From positions 318,369,501 through 318,433,500 of the forward strand of contig NC_134137.1 of assembly GCF_033958435.1 (NCBI RefSeq): 64,000 nucleotides of DNA, in the 5' to 3' direction. The translations under genes were made by a program, and so were the position numbers. How positions within the stretch are numbered: the stretch's first letter is position 1; each line of letters starts with the position of its first letter. This document shows, one piece after another, positions 32,860-45,209 of the stretch. The DNA is from Carettochelys insculpta. Its lineage: Eukaryota > Chordata > Testudines > Carettochelyidae. The notes under the pieces were generated by a model, which saw only the letters and a list, made by a program, of their open reading frames with translations, did not search any database and was not told the DNA's origin.

Positions 32860-34100
32860 TTGAACTCACCTGGCTGTCCACCATATCCAGACTGAACCTG
32901 GGTTTAAGGTCCAAGAAATGCCTCGACTCCTTCCCCAGAAGTTAAGGGAGGTGGTAAAGCAAGAACTGCAGTTGATGCTAGCACTGGGGGTAATCGAGGA
33001 ATCTTTCAGTGAATGGAAAAGCCCAATAGTCCTAGTCCCCAAACCGGATGGGAGAACTCCGTTCTGCATCGACTTCCACAAGTTGAATCCCATCTCCAAA
33101 TTCGATGCCTACCCAATGCCTCGGGACAATGAGTTGCTCGATTGGCTTGGGGAAGCTGAATACATCACCCTCCCAAGACTTAACCAAGGGCTATTGGCAA
33201 ATCCCCCTCATGCCTGAGTCCAAGGAGAAGACAGCTTTCTCCACTCCCTTTGGACTCTTCCAGTTCCAGATCATGCCCTTCAGGATGCACAGTGTTCTGG
33301 CTACGTTCCAGTGCCTAATGGATCAGCTTTTACGTCCCCATGGCCAATACACTGCAGCATATTTGGACGATATAGTGATCTATAGCCGCAATTGGCAGGC
33401 CCACCTACAACATGTATCTGCCGCACTGCAGTCCCTCCAGGAAGCAGGTCTGATGGCAAACACAGCAAAATGCCAGCTCGGAAAGGATGAAACCACCTAC
33501 TTAGGGTACACCTTGGGGAAGGGCATGGTACACCCCCTAGTGGGGAAGGTCCAAGCCCTCCAGCAGTACGCCCCTCCATCCTCGAAGAGACAGGTACGCC
33601 AGCTCCTGGAGTTAGCCGGGTATTACCGCCTCTTCATCCTGGGCTTCTCCTCCATTGCTGCCCCTCTTACCAACCTCCTCAGGAAAGAGGTTCCAAACCA
33701 CATCCCATGGACTCCAGCGTGTGAGGAAGCTTTCCAGGCCCTAAAGACTCAGCTCTGCCAAGAACCAGTCCTGTACAGCCCCAACTTCTCGAAGGTGTTC
33801 CTGCTACACAGAGATGCCTTGGATGTCAAGGTGGGAGTGGTGCTCTCCCAAACTGTGGGAAGCCAGGAGCACCTGATTCTTTGTATCAGGCAGAAGCGCT
33901 TCCCAAGGAGAAGGCCCACTCAGTAAAAGAGAAAGAGGCCTTAGCAGTCAGATGGGCCATAGACTCACTTCAATACTACCCCTGGGCAGACACTTCACCC
34001 TCGTCACCGATCATGCCCCCCTGTGCTGGCTACAGGCAATGAAGGAAATAACCATCATGAGGTGGTACCTCTCCCTCCAACCCTTCTTTCCAGATCCAGC
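32860..34100 (+). pseudogene. Reverse transcriptase and RNase H remnant
   Basis: RT begins with a frame at 32918-33217 (VVKQELQLMLALGVIEES, then SPIVLVPKPDG). It shifts by one base near 33168-33177 into the frame carrying DLTKGYWQIP (motif A, Asp at 33177-33179), FGLFQFQIMPF and YLDD at 33360-33371 (motif C). An RNase H-like region follows (ALDVKVGVVLSQ), then a frame break with EKEALAVRWAI and VTDHAPL up to about 34050. The usual first RNase H Asp context is altered (HRDALD). No integrase follows; the coding remnant is followed directly by the polypurine tract and right LTR. Confidence 0.9.
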
Positions 34101-34189
34101 ACAGTGCAGGAAAGGATCATGCAAATGTGGACTTTTTTTCCTGGGGAGAAGGAACACAGTTGGGAAAGGGGCAGACCCCTGTGGGAGTC

Positions 34190-34203
34190 TTGAGGGGGGG
34201 ATG
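34190..34203 (+). promoter_or_regulatory. Polypurine tract
   Basis: A purine run with seven or more G residues directly precedes the right LTR start at 34204, in the place where plus-strand DNA synthesis is primed. Confidence 0.75.
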
Positions 34204-34632
34204 TGTAGGAGTATGAGAGGGAGGCCAGGCAAGGCAGGGGTTAAACAAGGCCTGTTAGCCCAATCAGCCCCACCCCAGTTCACCTGTGGCCAGTGTCAGG
34301 CCTGTAGGGGTATAAAGGGAGGGAAGCCAGCTCAGTTTAGGGCTGACCAGCTAAGAGGCAGGTGTGGGCTGTGAGGCAGGAGGCCCCAGGCCAGAGCTGC
34401 CACCTGGCTAGCTGCTGGAGGGCACAGCCCAGGACCCTCCCCCGGGTCCTGAGGAGAGCAGGGAGCCCCCACCCTGGATCCCCTCTCCAGCCAAAAGAAG
34501 GGACTAGATCCTTGGGGCCACACCCCATACTCAAGCCATAGATGCTCAGGTGGGGCTGTGGACCCATCCAACAGGCCCTGGACAGGGGGCCTAGCCACTA
34601 GGCCACCTGGGCCCAGGTGCAAACCGCTCACA
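34204..34632 (+). repeat. Right LTR (429 bp)
   Basis: Starts TGTAGGAG and ends CTCACA. TATAAAG lies at 34311-34317. It is the same length as the left LTR with roughly 89% identity by hand count. Confidence 0.93.
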
Positions 34633-34637
34633 GTGAG

Positions 34638-35404
34638 CTATTAATCAATATGCTTCCTTATTAAAGTGATGTCTGATATGTGCAATGTCGGGGACACTGA
34701 AGGAATGTTGAGGGATCTGAAATAGACTTCCATAAATGGTCATGATGTAAAGCCCTTTTGCTGGGAAAATGCAAAGTTCCAAAGGGTTACATCATTCTGA
34801 ATAAGTACTCGTGAAGACATCTCAAGACCTGTAAGAAGAAAGTAGGCATTGCCCTTATTGAAAATTGTGTGTTTATTCAAGCAATGAATATTATTAGCAA
34901 GACAATGGGTGATGTAATATCTTTTTATTGAACCACTTTCTGTTGCTGAGAGTTGGGCCAATAAAAGATATTACTGCACCATCCTGGGACCAGAATGACT
35001 ATCACAACACTGCATTTGCTAATTGTGTTACTTATTAGTTCATTATGTATGCAATTTATTTTCCTTTGCTTGTGCTTCTGACTCTATCTTTGAACATACA
35101 ATTCAGTATCCTTGAGCTTCAAAGGGTTGCCGCATCTTATGCTAAAAGTAGCACTAGAAATTAAATGCTGAGAACTACATGCCATTAGGTGAGAAAGAGT
35201 CAATGTGAAAATAGCAAATGTTTTAGAGATCATTTTACATTAACTGTACCTGGATGGGAGGTTCAAGGGCTGTGAACAGGAATTTGTGTCATTCAGAGGT
35301 CTGAATCCTGAATAAAGGTGCAGGGTAGTTACTGATGACATAGAGTGACAGGTGCAACTTGTTAATGTCAAGAGGGTATATAAGAGGTAGGAAAGTGTCA
35401 CTCA
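34638..35404. other. Non-coding, no gene seen
   Basis: AT-rich, with no recognised element between the LTR retrotransposon and the next Harbinger MITE. Confidence 0.5.
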
Positions 35405-36115
35405 AGCCGTGTCTACACGTGCACGCTACTTCAAAGTAGCGGCACTAACTTTGAAATAGCGCCCGTCACGGCTACACGTGTCGGGCGCTATTTTGAAGTT
35501 AACATCGACGTTAGGCGGTGAGATGTCGAAGCCTCTAACCCCATGAGGGGATAGGAATAGCGCCCTACTTCGACGTTCAACGTCGAAGTAGGGACCGTGT
35601 AGACGATCCGCGTCCCGCAACATCGAAATTGCGGGGTCCGCCATGGCGGCCATCAGCTGAGGGGTTGAGAGACGCTCTCTCTCCAGCCCCTGTGGGGCTC
35701 TATGGTCATCGTGTGCAGCAGCCCTTAACCCAGGGCTTCTGGCTGCTGCTGCCGCAGCTGGGGATCCATGCTGCATGCACAGGGTTTGCAACCAGTTGTT
35801 GGCTCTGTGGATCTTGTGTTGCTTAGTGCAACTGTGTCTGGGAGGGGCCCTTTAAGGGAGCGGCTTGCTGTTGAGTCCGCCCTGTGACCCTGTCTGCAGC
35901 TGTGCCTGGCGCCCTTATTTCGATGTGTGCTACTTTGGCGTGTAGACGTTCCCTCGCTGCGCCTATTTCGATGTGGTGCTGCTCAACGTCAAAGTTGAAC
36001 ATCGACGTTGCCAGCCCTGGAGGACGTGTAGACGTTATTCATTGAAATAGCCTATTTCAATGTTGCTACATCGAAATAAGCTACTTCGAAGTAGGCTTCA
36101 CGTGTAGACGTAGCC
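35405..36115. mobile_element. Harbinger-family MITE, 711 bp
   Basis: Left end AGCCGTGTCTACACGTGCAC and right end CACGTGTAGACGTAGCC, with TCA at 35402-35404 and 36116-36118. It is in the reverse orientation relative to the 3276 copy, with the same interior blocks. Confidence 0.9.
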
Positions 36116-36493
36116 TCAGTGGGACAGAATAACTTCTGCATGGGTAACATACTAATAGCCAATAATAAGGAGAAACCTTAGGCTGAGATTTTCATTCTGT
36201 TATTGATCTACCAACAAGCCACTTCCAAACCACGCCAAAAGTTTGAGTTTGGACTATGTTCAGAGTGGCTCTGATTCAGCAAGAGACTGAATCATGTGCC
36301 CAATTTGAAACATACTGGTAGTAGCTTTAATGGGACCACTCATACATTTAAATGTGTTTATCAACTGTGTGCAATAGACAGGGCTAATAGCAATATCCCA
36401 CTGGAAAAAAAAACTTGCAGGAAATGAATTTGGAGCTCAATTCTTACTGTACATGGTTTAATTCTTAAGAATATTAGTTATATGGAGTCCATG
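36116..36493. other. Non-coding, no gene seen
   Basis: No recognised element or gene. Confidence 0.5.
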
Positions 36494-36820
36494 TACAGAC
36501 TGACCATCTCTAATCCAGAGTGCTCTTGTCTGGAAAACTCTCTAATCTGGCAGGATTTTAGTTAATTAGACAACCACTTATCTTTGGTGTGGCCAAGTTT
36601 TCCACAGTGCCATAAAGTTTGTTTACAACCACCAGTCCCGGCTCTCAGTGTTCTGTATTGTTGTTTAGCTGTAATTTACCCCTAAATGTCTTCTAAGAGC
36701 CAGTAACCAGTGGAAGTGTTGGTAATGTGCTAGAAAATATTGACCTGTCATCCAGCAAATTCTCTCATCCGGCACCGGTCAGGTCCTGAGGGTGACAGAA
36801 TTCAACCTGACCAAAAAGGG
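36494..36820. mobile_element. Mariner-like MITE, old copy
   Basis: The left end 'tacagactgaccatctctaatccagag' and right part 'attcaacctgac' match in inverted order the termini of the copy at 48186-48523. The interior also matches in reverse, as in 'ttctaagagccagtaaccagtggaagtgttggtaatg' against 'cattaccaacatttccactacttactgg'. The left flank begins with TA, as expected for Tc1/mariner elements. The right end is decayed. Confidence 0.6.
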
Positions 36821-39381
36821 GACCAAACAAAATTCTAACTGATTTCTGATAGTTGAAACAATATTTGCAGACTAAATCAGCTGTAGCAGAAGTCACAGAA
36901 AAATGAATTGAAATTAAGTCAACCAAAAAGTTCTAAAGACAAATTTTGTGATTTTTTTTTTACCATCTTCCTCTGAGGCCTATTCACCAGTCTACTGTCT
37001 TCTAAAGTTATACATGCTTGTCTTTCAGTATACCAATGTCCAGCAGGAGGTGCACATTGATATTCTGGTGTAATACTGAAAAAAATCATAAGGATGTTAA
37101 ATAATAGTTTTAAATTTAAAATGTGACCCAAGTCAGATCTTGTCAACACTGTAAATCAGCATTATTTTCACTGATGCAAATGAAGCTAAGAGTGATGTAA
37201 GAGGAAAATCTGGCCAATCAATTAACATAGGTGATCTGGGAAAGGTTAGATGATGACAAGGGAAACAAAAACCTTCATCCATTTATTTCAGGGTTATAGG
37301 TCCAGAACCTCAAATGTATTTAGGTGCAGTGATTTCTGTGTTAGCCACTTAAATATTGAGGATTTGCACCATATGGATGGACATGAATAATTCTCATGAT
37401 TGTTAATGGGACTTACATACATGTAGCAAGAGGAAGCTATTATACATAATTAATCTGTGTCTATGCAACTACTAAATACAAGTACACTTCATGAGTGTAA
37501 ACAAATTTCTGTGCATGCATCCAGATAAACACCAGATAAAGCTGACATTCTTTCACAAACTTTCCATGATGATTTTATTTTCAGTTTTCATTTCTTAAAT
37601 TGCTTATCCTAGGCAATTTTCCTTGTAATTTCTTAAATATATAAGGACAAACTGGACACATTAGTCTCTAACACAGGCCTGGAATAGAAGTTAATGAGAA
37701 AAAAGAAATAAATATACATATAAATACAGCATAATATAGTGTATAAGCATTTATACAGTGTTAATACACAGTATGAACAATGAAATTTTGTCAAGTCAAA
37801 AAAGGTTGTTAAAGTAGACACATTTATTATCATCCTAACCATCTTTGGAATATGAATAGCACCTCTTACTAATAAACAATTGTCCAAAAAATTGCTGTCA
37901 ACACATTCAAGTAAACTTACAGCATTGCAAATTTTTAAAAAAATCTTGTTAGTCAATGTGAGAGGCTACTACATGTTTAATTATTGCATAGCATATTCTG
38001 TTGGTAGGGAACAGAAGTGGCACATTTTTTAAGTAGGCGCTGGCTGGAAAATGCACCACTTATGCATCACTTAAGAAAGGATGCTTTTCCCCCGACTATT
38101 CTGAAAATGGACTCTATTCCTCCTGGGTGAAACCTTCCCTTGGGTAATAGGCAAATGCTGTTTTATTTCTTTCCCTCCAAATTGTGTAGCTTCAGGCAGA
38201 CTGAAACACATATACAAAGGTACAAAAGTTAAGATCCGCATGATTTTGTCTTAAATGTGACATTCATTAAACTTCAGTAACTACATCAAGAGAAGTTTTC
38301 TAAAATCCCAATGTTGACCCCACGTTTCAAGGTTCTGTGTTCTTTGATGCACCCTTAATTTACATTAAATTCACAAGGACTTAAAGGCCTTCAGCACCTC
38401 ACAGAATTAGGCCACCAATGTATGTAATACTATAGATAAAATATAGCCAAAATGGTATCATTTTTTCAAAGACCATCTATACTGGCGGTTCTTAAACTGT
38501 GGTGGTGATCCCATTTGAATGAGGTCACCAAGGCAAGCATCAGACTTACTGAGACTAAGAGTTGAAGATGAAGGCCTGGCTCTGCCCCCTCTTTCCCACC
38601 ATCACGCTGGGCAGTTGGGCTGGGGCTTGAGCAGCGGTCTAACCTCCCGCCCAGGGCAATGAGGCTCAGGTTCTGACATTCCACACACAACCCCTTTGGA
38701 GATATGTGGTAACGTTGTTATCAGATGGGAGTTGCTGTGCAAGGACAATGGAGAATATACACTATTTCTATGGTTAGACTATTAAAAAACACTCATTTTA
38801 AAAACAGCAGTTACAATACCAATGGTATTCTAGGCCATACTGAACATATAGGACATGATAGAACAACAGAACACCAATGACATTGCAACTCTCTCTTTGA
38901 ATGAATTTCTCGTATAAATAAAAACTAGAAGAAAGGTAAAAATAACAAAATAGAGTCCTGTAGAAAAAATTCAGTTTCATTTGTTAAAGTTCTTTTACTA
39001 ATCTACTTACAAATGTTTCATTTAGCAAGGATAGTCTAAGCACAATATATAGAGAGGGTTACAAACTGTGTTTGTTCCATAAAACACTTGTAAGTGGATT
39101 AAATATATATATATATAAATCCATAAGGAAATAAAACACATTCCAAACAGATGTGAAAGATTAAGACTATAAGCTGATGAAGAAAGGCTTAAAGGAAAAT
39201 AGTTAACCTCCTTTTGGATTTAAATAAGATTTGTTTGGGTATTTATTGAAATATGCCTTTTATATTTAATAACCTGTGTCTTCATTACTTACCTACACTA
39301 TTAAAATACTGCATATTTTGTGAAAATGTGAGGACTGATTTACAAGGCCGCCACACCCTACTTTCTATTTGTCATGTAGCT
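36821..39381. other. Non-coding; possible hAT-like end near 38480
   Basis: AT-rich. 'ctggcggttcttaaactgtggt' at about 38482-38503 resembles a hAT terminal phrase (CAGTGGTTCTTAAACTG), but no partner end or duplication was found. A short AT microsatellite lies at 39103-39116. Confidence 0.4.
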
Positions 39382-39781
39382 GAGGCTATGGCAATGTGCC
39401 ACTTTGAAATATACTAATGCAGTGCTACCATGAATATGCAGCGCCTCATTAGGGTGAGGGCAGCCATGCGTGCTTCAAAACTTCCAGTTTCAAAATGCAA
39501 GCCGCTTGTGTAGCTGGGGCCTTTCAAAACGGCCCCCTGATTTAGAAAGCCCTTTCTTCCCAAAAGCAAATGGGAAGAAGGGGCTTTCGAAATCGGGGCC
39601 GTTCTGAAAGGCCCCTGGTTACACAGGCAGCGTGCATTTTGTAACTGGCAGTTTCAAAGCACGTGTGGCCACCATCATGGTAATAAGGAGCTGCATATTC
39701 ATAGTAGCACCTCATTAGCATATTTCAAAGTGGCACATTACCATAGCCCCTCTGAAAGGAAGGGCTAGTGTGGCCACAGCC
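39382..39781. mobile_element. Foldback MITE, left end truncated
   Basis: The right end GGGCTAGTGTGGCCACAGCC is the same as in the 18280 element. The left arm begins inside the repeat ('ggctatggcaatgtgccac') and lacks the terminal 30 or so bases. Arms such as 'gccccctgatttagaaagcccttt' and 'gggctttcgaaatcggggcc' pair around a centre near 39568. Confidence 0.75.
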
Positions 39782-42700
39782 TAACAGTTGTTATGTTATG
39801 TTTGGCACCCCTGAGGACAGGTATAAATAGTTAGAGGAGGGATGAAATCTTGTCTCTTTTGAAGGCAAGGGGAGTTTTGCCACTGACATCAGTAGGGCCA
39901 GGATTTCACCTTCAGGGTCTGATCCAAATAGGAGTCTCTCTGTCGATTTCACTGGCTCTGTACCAAGCCCTAGAATGGCAAGAATAGAGTTGATGGCTGA
40001 AAATAAGGATATCCCTGGAGAGAAAGGCATCTGTGCTGTTGTACAAAAGGCATGATGGGAACTAACTGCACCTTGAATTCAGTCCTACCTTGTGTGATCA
40101 CTCCCTTCCCAAAAAAGAAAAATGGCAAAGCGATACTAAACCCCTTATTATTTTTTGAACTAAACAAAATATTGGTTTCAAATCTGCAATAGTTTACTGT
40201 AACATTTTCCCTTAAAGAACTGTGTAATATATATGTATCAAAATATGATACCATAGTGAGTATTAAAATGAAGATATGTATAAAAACCTAAGCCAGTCAA
40301 GAATAAATCTTCTCATGGTAGGTGGGTGGTCAGCTGGTGGTCAACAGAGCAAGCCCAGGTTTCTGAGATGCTCTCCCTAAATTTGTAATGTTTATTTTTA
40401 ATAATAATAATAATAATTAATGCCATTACTGACTTTTAAAAATGGTAGGCTTTCTAATTAATTTGATAATTCTTTTTCATTATATCTTTGCTAACATTCT
40501 CTAGGGGTTCTCTAACCTGTAATTGAGAGGTAGAAAAAACATTTACTGCACTGCAAAAGAAGAATATGAAATTTATGCTGAAAGATATTTTTCAGCATGT
40601 ATTTGAATGCATAGAATAAGCATACACTAACATCAAAACAATACAAGAAGAATGTCTAGTGAACACACTTATTAAAACTGAAATGTCATATTTGGTAGAA
40701 ATTAATAAAAGCTCCATTTATATACCTGTATGGGAGCAGAAAAATAGTTATCTATAGAGAAATTGGCAAAAGTTGCCCTCATTCCACTTTTGCACTATGC
40801 AAAAATGGCAGCCTGACCTACAGCAAAGTAGTCTGGTGTTGCTTACTGAAAAGCACAGGTATGCGTCTGAGCAGAGACAGAACTGATGGCTATTCGAGAC
40901 TTGTAATGGTTTGTTATACATGATCTAAACATTACTAACATCCCCAGAAGCCACAGCCCCACTGGAGACTGAGGAAGAGGAAGTCACGTAGGCATTTGCA
41001 GAAAAGAATCAGAACACTCAACAATAATCACAATATACCAGATATTATTCTATTTTGTTACACAGGGAGAAAAGAACATAGTGAAAGAATAAAGGAGATG
41101 AAGAAAATAAATGATGTGTTAAGTGTAGTTGAAGGGAAATAAAGACAATAAAACTACCAAACATCAAATTCCTTCTGCAAAAGCAAAAGAACAAGAGAGT
41201 GAACCATCACTGGTATTCTTTAGGCCCTCTTCTATTGATGTTCTGCACATAGACTGACCAAAGAATTGAACTGGGATCCTATTCCTCTGTGGTGTGGGGA
41301 GGAGTATGTCCTTCTGAGTCAACGCTAGCAACAGTCTCAGTGCAGTAAAGAGAGGTGATAGGGTAACAGAGAAAAAGTACTGCTTAAAGTTAAGATGAAG
41401 TCACCGAACAAACTAATGAGCAGCCATGACAATGGGTGAGAATGAAAGGAATGACAGGAATTGCACATAATGAGAATCTGGTTACATTGTCACAAACATT
41501 TGTATTTGCCATGCTTTTCCTATCCCTTCTTTATGATAGGAACTTGTAGAAATCTTGAAGGAAAGGAGAGGAAAAGATTGTGCCCTTCTCTATGCTGTGT
41601 GACTTATGAATGTAAGGTAAGCTTCCAATTAGCCCACCTAAAGTACTGTATGGGATTCTGGAAAGGTCATATTGCTATCCCATTCCAGTACAGCCAAGGG
41701 AGTCCTGATGAAGTGCAATGTTTAAAGAAAAAGGTGGCCGATTGGGAAAAATAAGACCCTGTGGAACTCAGCCAGGATAGCTCACAATTCTTGCTCTTTA
41801 TGGAGTGGGGCTCTGGGATGTGGCTTTTTATGTCAGAAGGTTTAATATCGGAAGGTGAGATTGGAGATAATCCAGAAGTGGAGATAGTTGCAAACAGTTC
41901 AGTGAGAAGAGGGTTGGTGTACATCTACATGCATTAAAACTTGAAAAAGAGAAATAACAAGACTCATGGGAGTGAAGGCTTTCTTTGTAGTTAAAAGGAC
42001 ACTAAAGACAGAGGGAGGGCCAGAAATTAGAGGAATTAACTGCATGTGAAGATATGCTCTAAGAAGCTATCTAAAAAATAGCCATGTCATAACATGCCAA
42101 ACACCACTGCATACTGCTAGGGTCCTATTCTAATGCTAGTATAAAATTTCAGTGGTGTTACTCTTATATTTCCCCTGTGCAATATGAGAACCCAAAATGA
42201 CGTGCACTCAGGGGCACAAGCTCTGTGGCTGAGGCCGGACAAAAAAGAGGCTGCGGACACCCCTAACCTATAAGAGAGCAATTGCCACCAGTTTATTCTG
42301 AAAATGATCATCCAGTGCTGCAGGAGTCGCATTTAGCAAGCAAAGTGCTTGTCCATTGGCTGCTGAAACTGAGAATTTACAGTTTATAAAGAGGAAAACC
42401 ACTTTTCCCTATAGATCACTCCACTTTGTTTAGTAGTTTTGTAAGAAATGGAGGGAGAAAACATTAATAAGGAAAAAGCCAAATGGCCCATTTGTCACTA
42501 ATCAGAGAATCAAGGGGCATCATCCAAGTTGCTGAGAGCTGAGTAATAGCACTATATTAAGAACCCTTCACTTCCATAAATAAAGAGAGAGTTGCTTAGT
42601 ATTTCCCAGAATTAGGAACAAAACAAACAAATGGAGAACACGGAAGAAAGATGCTGATGGTACTACTTAAGGAGTAAGATACTTCTTAGTATAAGTAAGA

Positions 42701-44437
42701 ATGCCACAATGTGGCTAATAGGCACAGTTTAACTTATTTCAATGTTTTGTTCTCCCTGAAGCAAGGCAAGGCAGGGCAAGGCAGGAACTGTGACCAAGCC
42801 CTGTGGTGACACAACTGTGACTACCTATAATACAGCCCTGAGTCTATATTTAATTCAGACCAAAGTGCGTAAAAATAGGTATTTTCTCTGAAAGCTTTGC
42901 TTGTACTGTGCATTAGCCATTCACGAGAGTCCTATAAAATTACTAGATTTTTCTTCTAAATTTTCCAGCTTTGCTGCAAGAGCATTGGCAAATATCAGTT
43001 TACATTTCTGCACAGCATTGTAAGTGGATTCAGAATGTTACTGAAAACGCTGAAGTCTTGAAAGGAAGGACAAAGTGTTGCATCTTCTTTAGCAATGTGT
43101 TGTACATTAACAATGACAGCTCATCAAACGAAAAATGGATACCTGATGTAAAGAATCAAATTGAACATGAGTACCATGGCAAGTCTGCCTTAAATACCCA
43201 CACATCTGCCCAATTATTCTCAGATTTATATATTTATTTAACCTGAGACATTGGTATTTCACCTTCTGTTTAGTTAACCAATCTGTTTAATATGCTCACA
43301 TCTATAAGAGGTAAAAAAGGCTGTGTGTGTCAAATTTACAAAAAGAAAATATATGTTTTCCTAAATCTTGTGTACATAACTAGTTCATAAATGTTGCATG
43401 AATCAGACCCTTAATTTCACAATTTCAGATGCATTTATATGTAGGTGCCTCCTTTCAACATTTATGAATAGCACCTTCCCTTACTAACCTAAATAAAACA
43501 AAAATAATTCCATTTAACACATGAGCACTTTGAAATGTCTCCAAGCTTCAAATTAACTTTTAGTATTAGCTTTCAAGAGTAATCATAACTAGATATTGTT
43601 TGACTTTTTGTATTTGTGTACTCTTCAGAAAAAAATATAATTTTTTTCAATTGAAATAGAAGGTAATACTGGTGCAAAACCAAAATCCAGTACCAAAAAA
43701 AAAGTACTACACACAGTGGCACTGCCAGGTTTCCCACCCTGCATTGCCAGCATGTCTAAGTTGTTTTTCAAAGAGTTCAGTTCCGCTCATGCAATCAACA
43801 AAAGAGTTAGCATAATGTGCTAGGTGGATAAATGGGAATTATAATGAGGTTACCTGTGCACAAGGACCCAAAATTGAATCTTAAAATTCCTTTCCCATAG
43901 GCTATCAAAGGACGATGACCATATGTGAATAAACATGTGGCTGTGATTTGAACTACTTACCAAAGGACAGATTGATCCAAAGCCCACTGAAATGAATAGG
44001 AAGACTCACTTTGACTTCACTGGTTATTGGATTAGGTCAGGAGCGATAAAAAGCCGAAACATCCCAATCCTCTGAACCAGTTAGTCCCTCATATTAATTT
44101 AAGTCTACGTATCTGGTGGATGAAATGGTAGCTACCCTTACAAGCTATGTACCACTGGCATATTCATCTTTTCTTTTCTCACTACAAACAGCTTTTGAAG
44201 TTAATTTGAGTTAATGCAGACTGAATGTGTTCAAAGTTCAAAAGTAAATGTTTAAAGACTTGACTGGCTGTCACTACACAAAACAAACACTTGGATTTAT
44301 TATAATGAAGTGCTGCATTTTAGCAATAAAAATATCTTCCTTTTTATCTTCCAACCTTATCTTTTACACCCACTTTGAAGTTATATGTATAAATACATCC
44401 TTTTGATCTGAGAGGGGTATGTTATAAAAGGGTAGGC
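39782..44437. other. Non-coding sequence downstream of SLC16A7, no gene seen
   Basis: AT-rich sequence with scattered short frames without recognisable domains. An AAT microsatellite lies at about 40399-40417. No bounded transposon was recognised. Confidence 0.5.
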
Positions 44438-44937
44438 AGTTTATTGTGTGCTTTACTAAGATAATTTCAGATTTTTGTCTTCCCTTTCAGATCGTAACCC
44501 ATGAAGTGATTCATTCTTTAAAACTAGAGGACAAAATATGGTGGTGGGAAGAAATCATCAGGCACTGGCAGTCCAGAGGAAAGAGAGATGGCTTCTGTAG
44601 CAAGACTAAACAGATACTGTTACCTTAGAAGTTATTTTGAAACATGATAATTTGTCACTAAAGATCTTAAAATCTGACTCTATCTGACCGATAGTGTCCA
44701 TAGTCACAGTTGGAATGGACTTGTGCACGCAGTCACTGTCTCTGAAACCTAAAATTCTCCTCACCCAAATAAATAAACAAACTCTAGAAGATAATTTATC
44801 TGGAACCTGGGCATTGGGCAAATTTTTGTTCTCATCCAATATTGTGGCTGATCATTATTACTAAAAAATCTGGCCTGTATCTTGACAAAATACTTCTAAT
44901 AAAGTCAAAAACATTGAGGTCTGAGCCATATTTCATA

Positions 44938-45209
44938 TTAAATATTAGTTTCTCTTTCCGAAGAATCTTTGAGTACTTTGTCAGCCTTGTTGGCAGCCTC
45001 CTCATTCTCATTGTTGGTCAAAGGTTCTGCTTCCTTTGGATCAGCATCCTTTAATGCTTCCTGTTTTTCATCTTCTAACTTCTTTTCTTTTGCCAAAAGC
45101 CTGTAGTTGATGGCATTGCCAATGAATAACCAAATGCTTGCCACAATCACAATCGATCCACACACAATATACATGTATTTATATTCTCCAGTTATATCCA
45201 CTAACCAGC
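44938..45209 (-). CDS. SLC16A7: SLC16A7 (MCT2) terminal coding exon
   Basis: MCT2 is a proton-linked plasma-membrane carrier for lactate, pyruvate and ketone bodies. This exon starts after a consensus acceptor (TGTCTTTCAG/GC) at 45209 and completes a split Gly codon from the upstream exon (phase 1). It then reads WLVDITGEYKYMY, the last membrane helix (VCGSIVIVASIWLFIGNAI), and the NYRLLAKEK stretch typical of MCT1/MCT2. A charged cytosolic tail ends in ERETNI before TAA at 44938-44940. The ETNI ending is the one I know from MCT2 and not from MCT1, which supports the paralogue call. On the minus strand AATAAA occurs at 44445-44440, a possible polyadenylation signal about 490 bases past the stop; this is not proven. 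Confidence 0.93.

Larger units (their letters stand above)
29311..34637 (+). mobile_element. Complete, decayed Ty3/gypsy LTR retrotransposon, Gmr1-like
   Basis: The element body is 29316-34632 (5317 bp) with 5-bp direct repeats GTGAG at 29311-29315 and 34633-34637. It has 429-bp LTRs, a primer-binding site, gag, protease, integrase, reverse transcriptase with RNase H, and a polypurine tract. The pol order is protease-integrase-RT-RNase H. Most Ty3/gypsy elements have integrase last; the reported Gmr1-like group of deuterostome gypsy elements has it before RT. No envelope-like frame is present. Every domain carries stops or frameshifts. By a hand count the LTRs differ at about 48 of 429 gap-free positions (about 89% identity), so the insertion is not recent. 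Confidence 0.92.

Noticed and set aside
42971..43246. 91-codon frame with several aromatic residues downstream of SLC16A7
   Set aside because: It lacks domains or splice context and lies in AT-rich sequence where frames of this size occur by chance.
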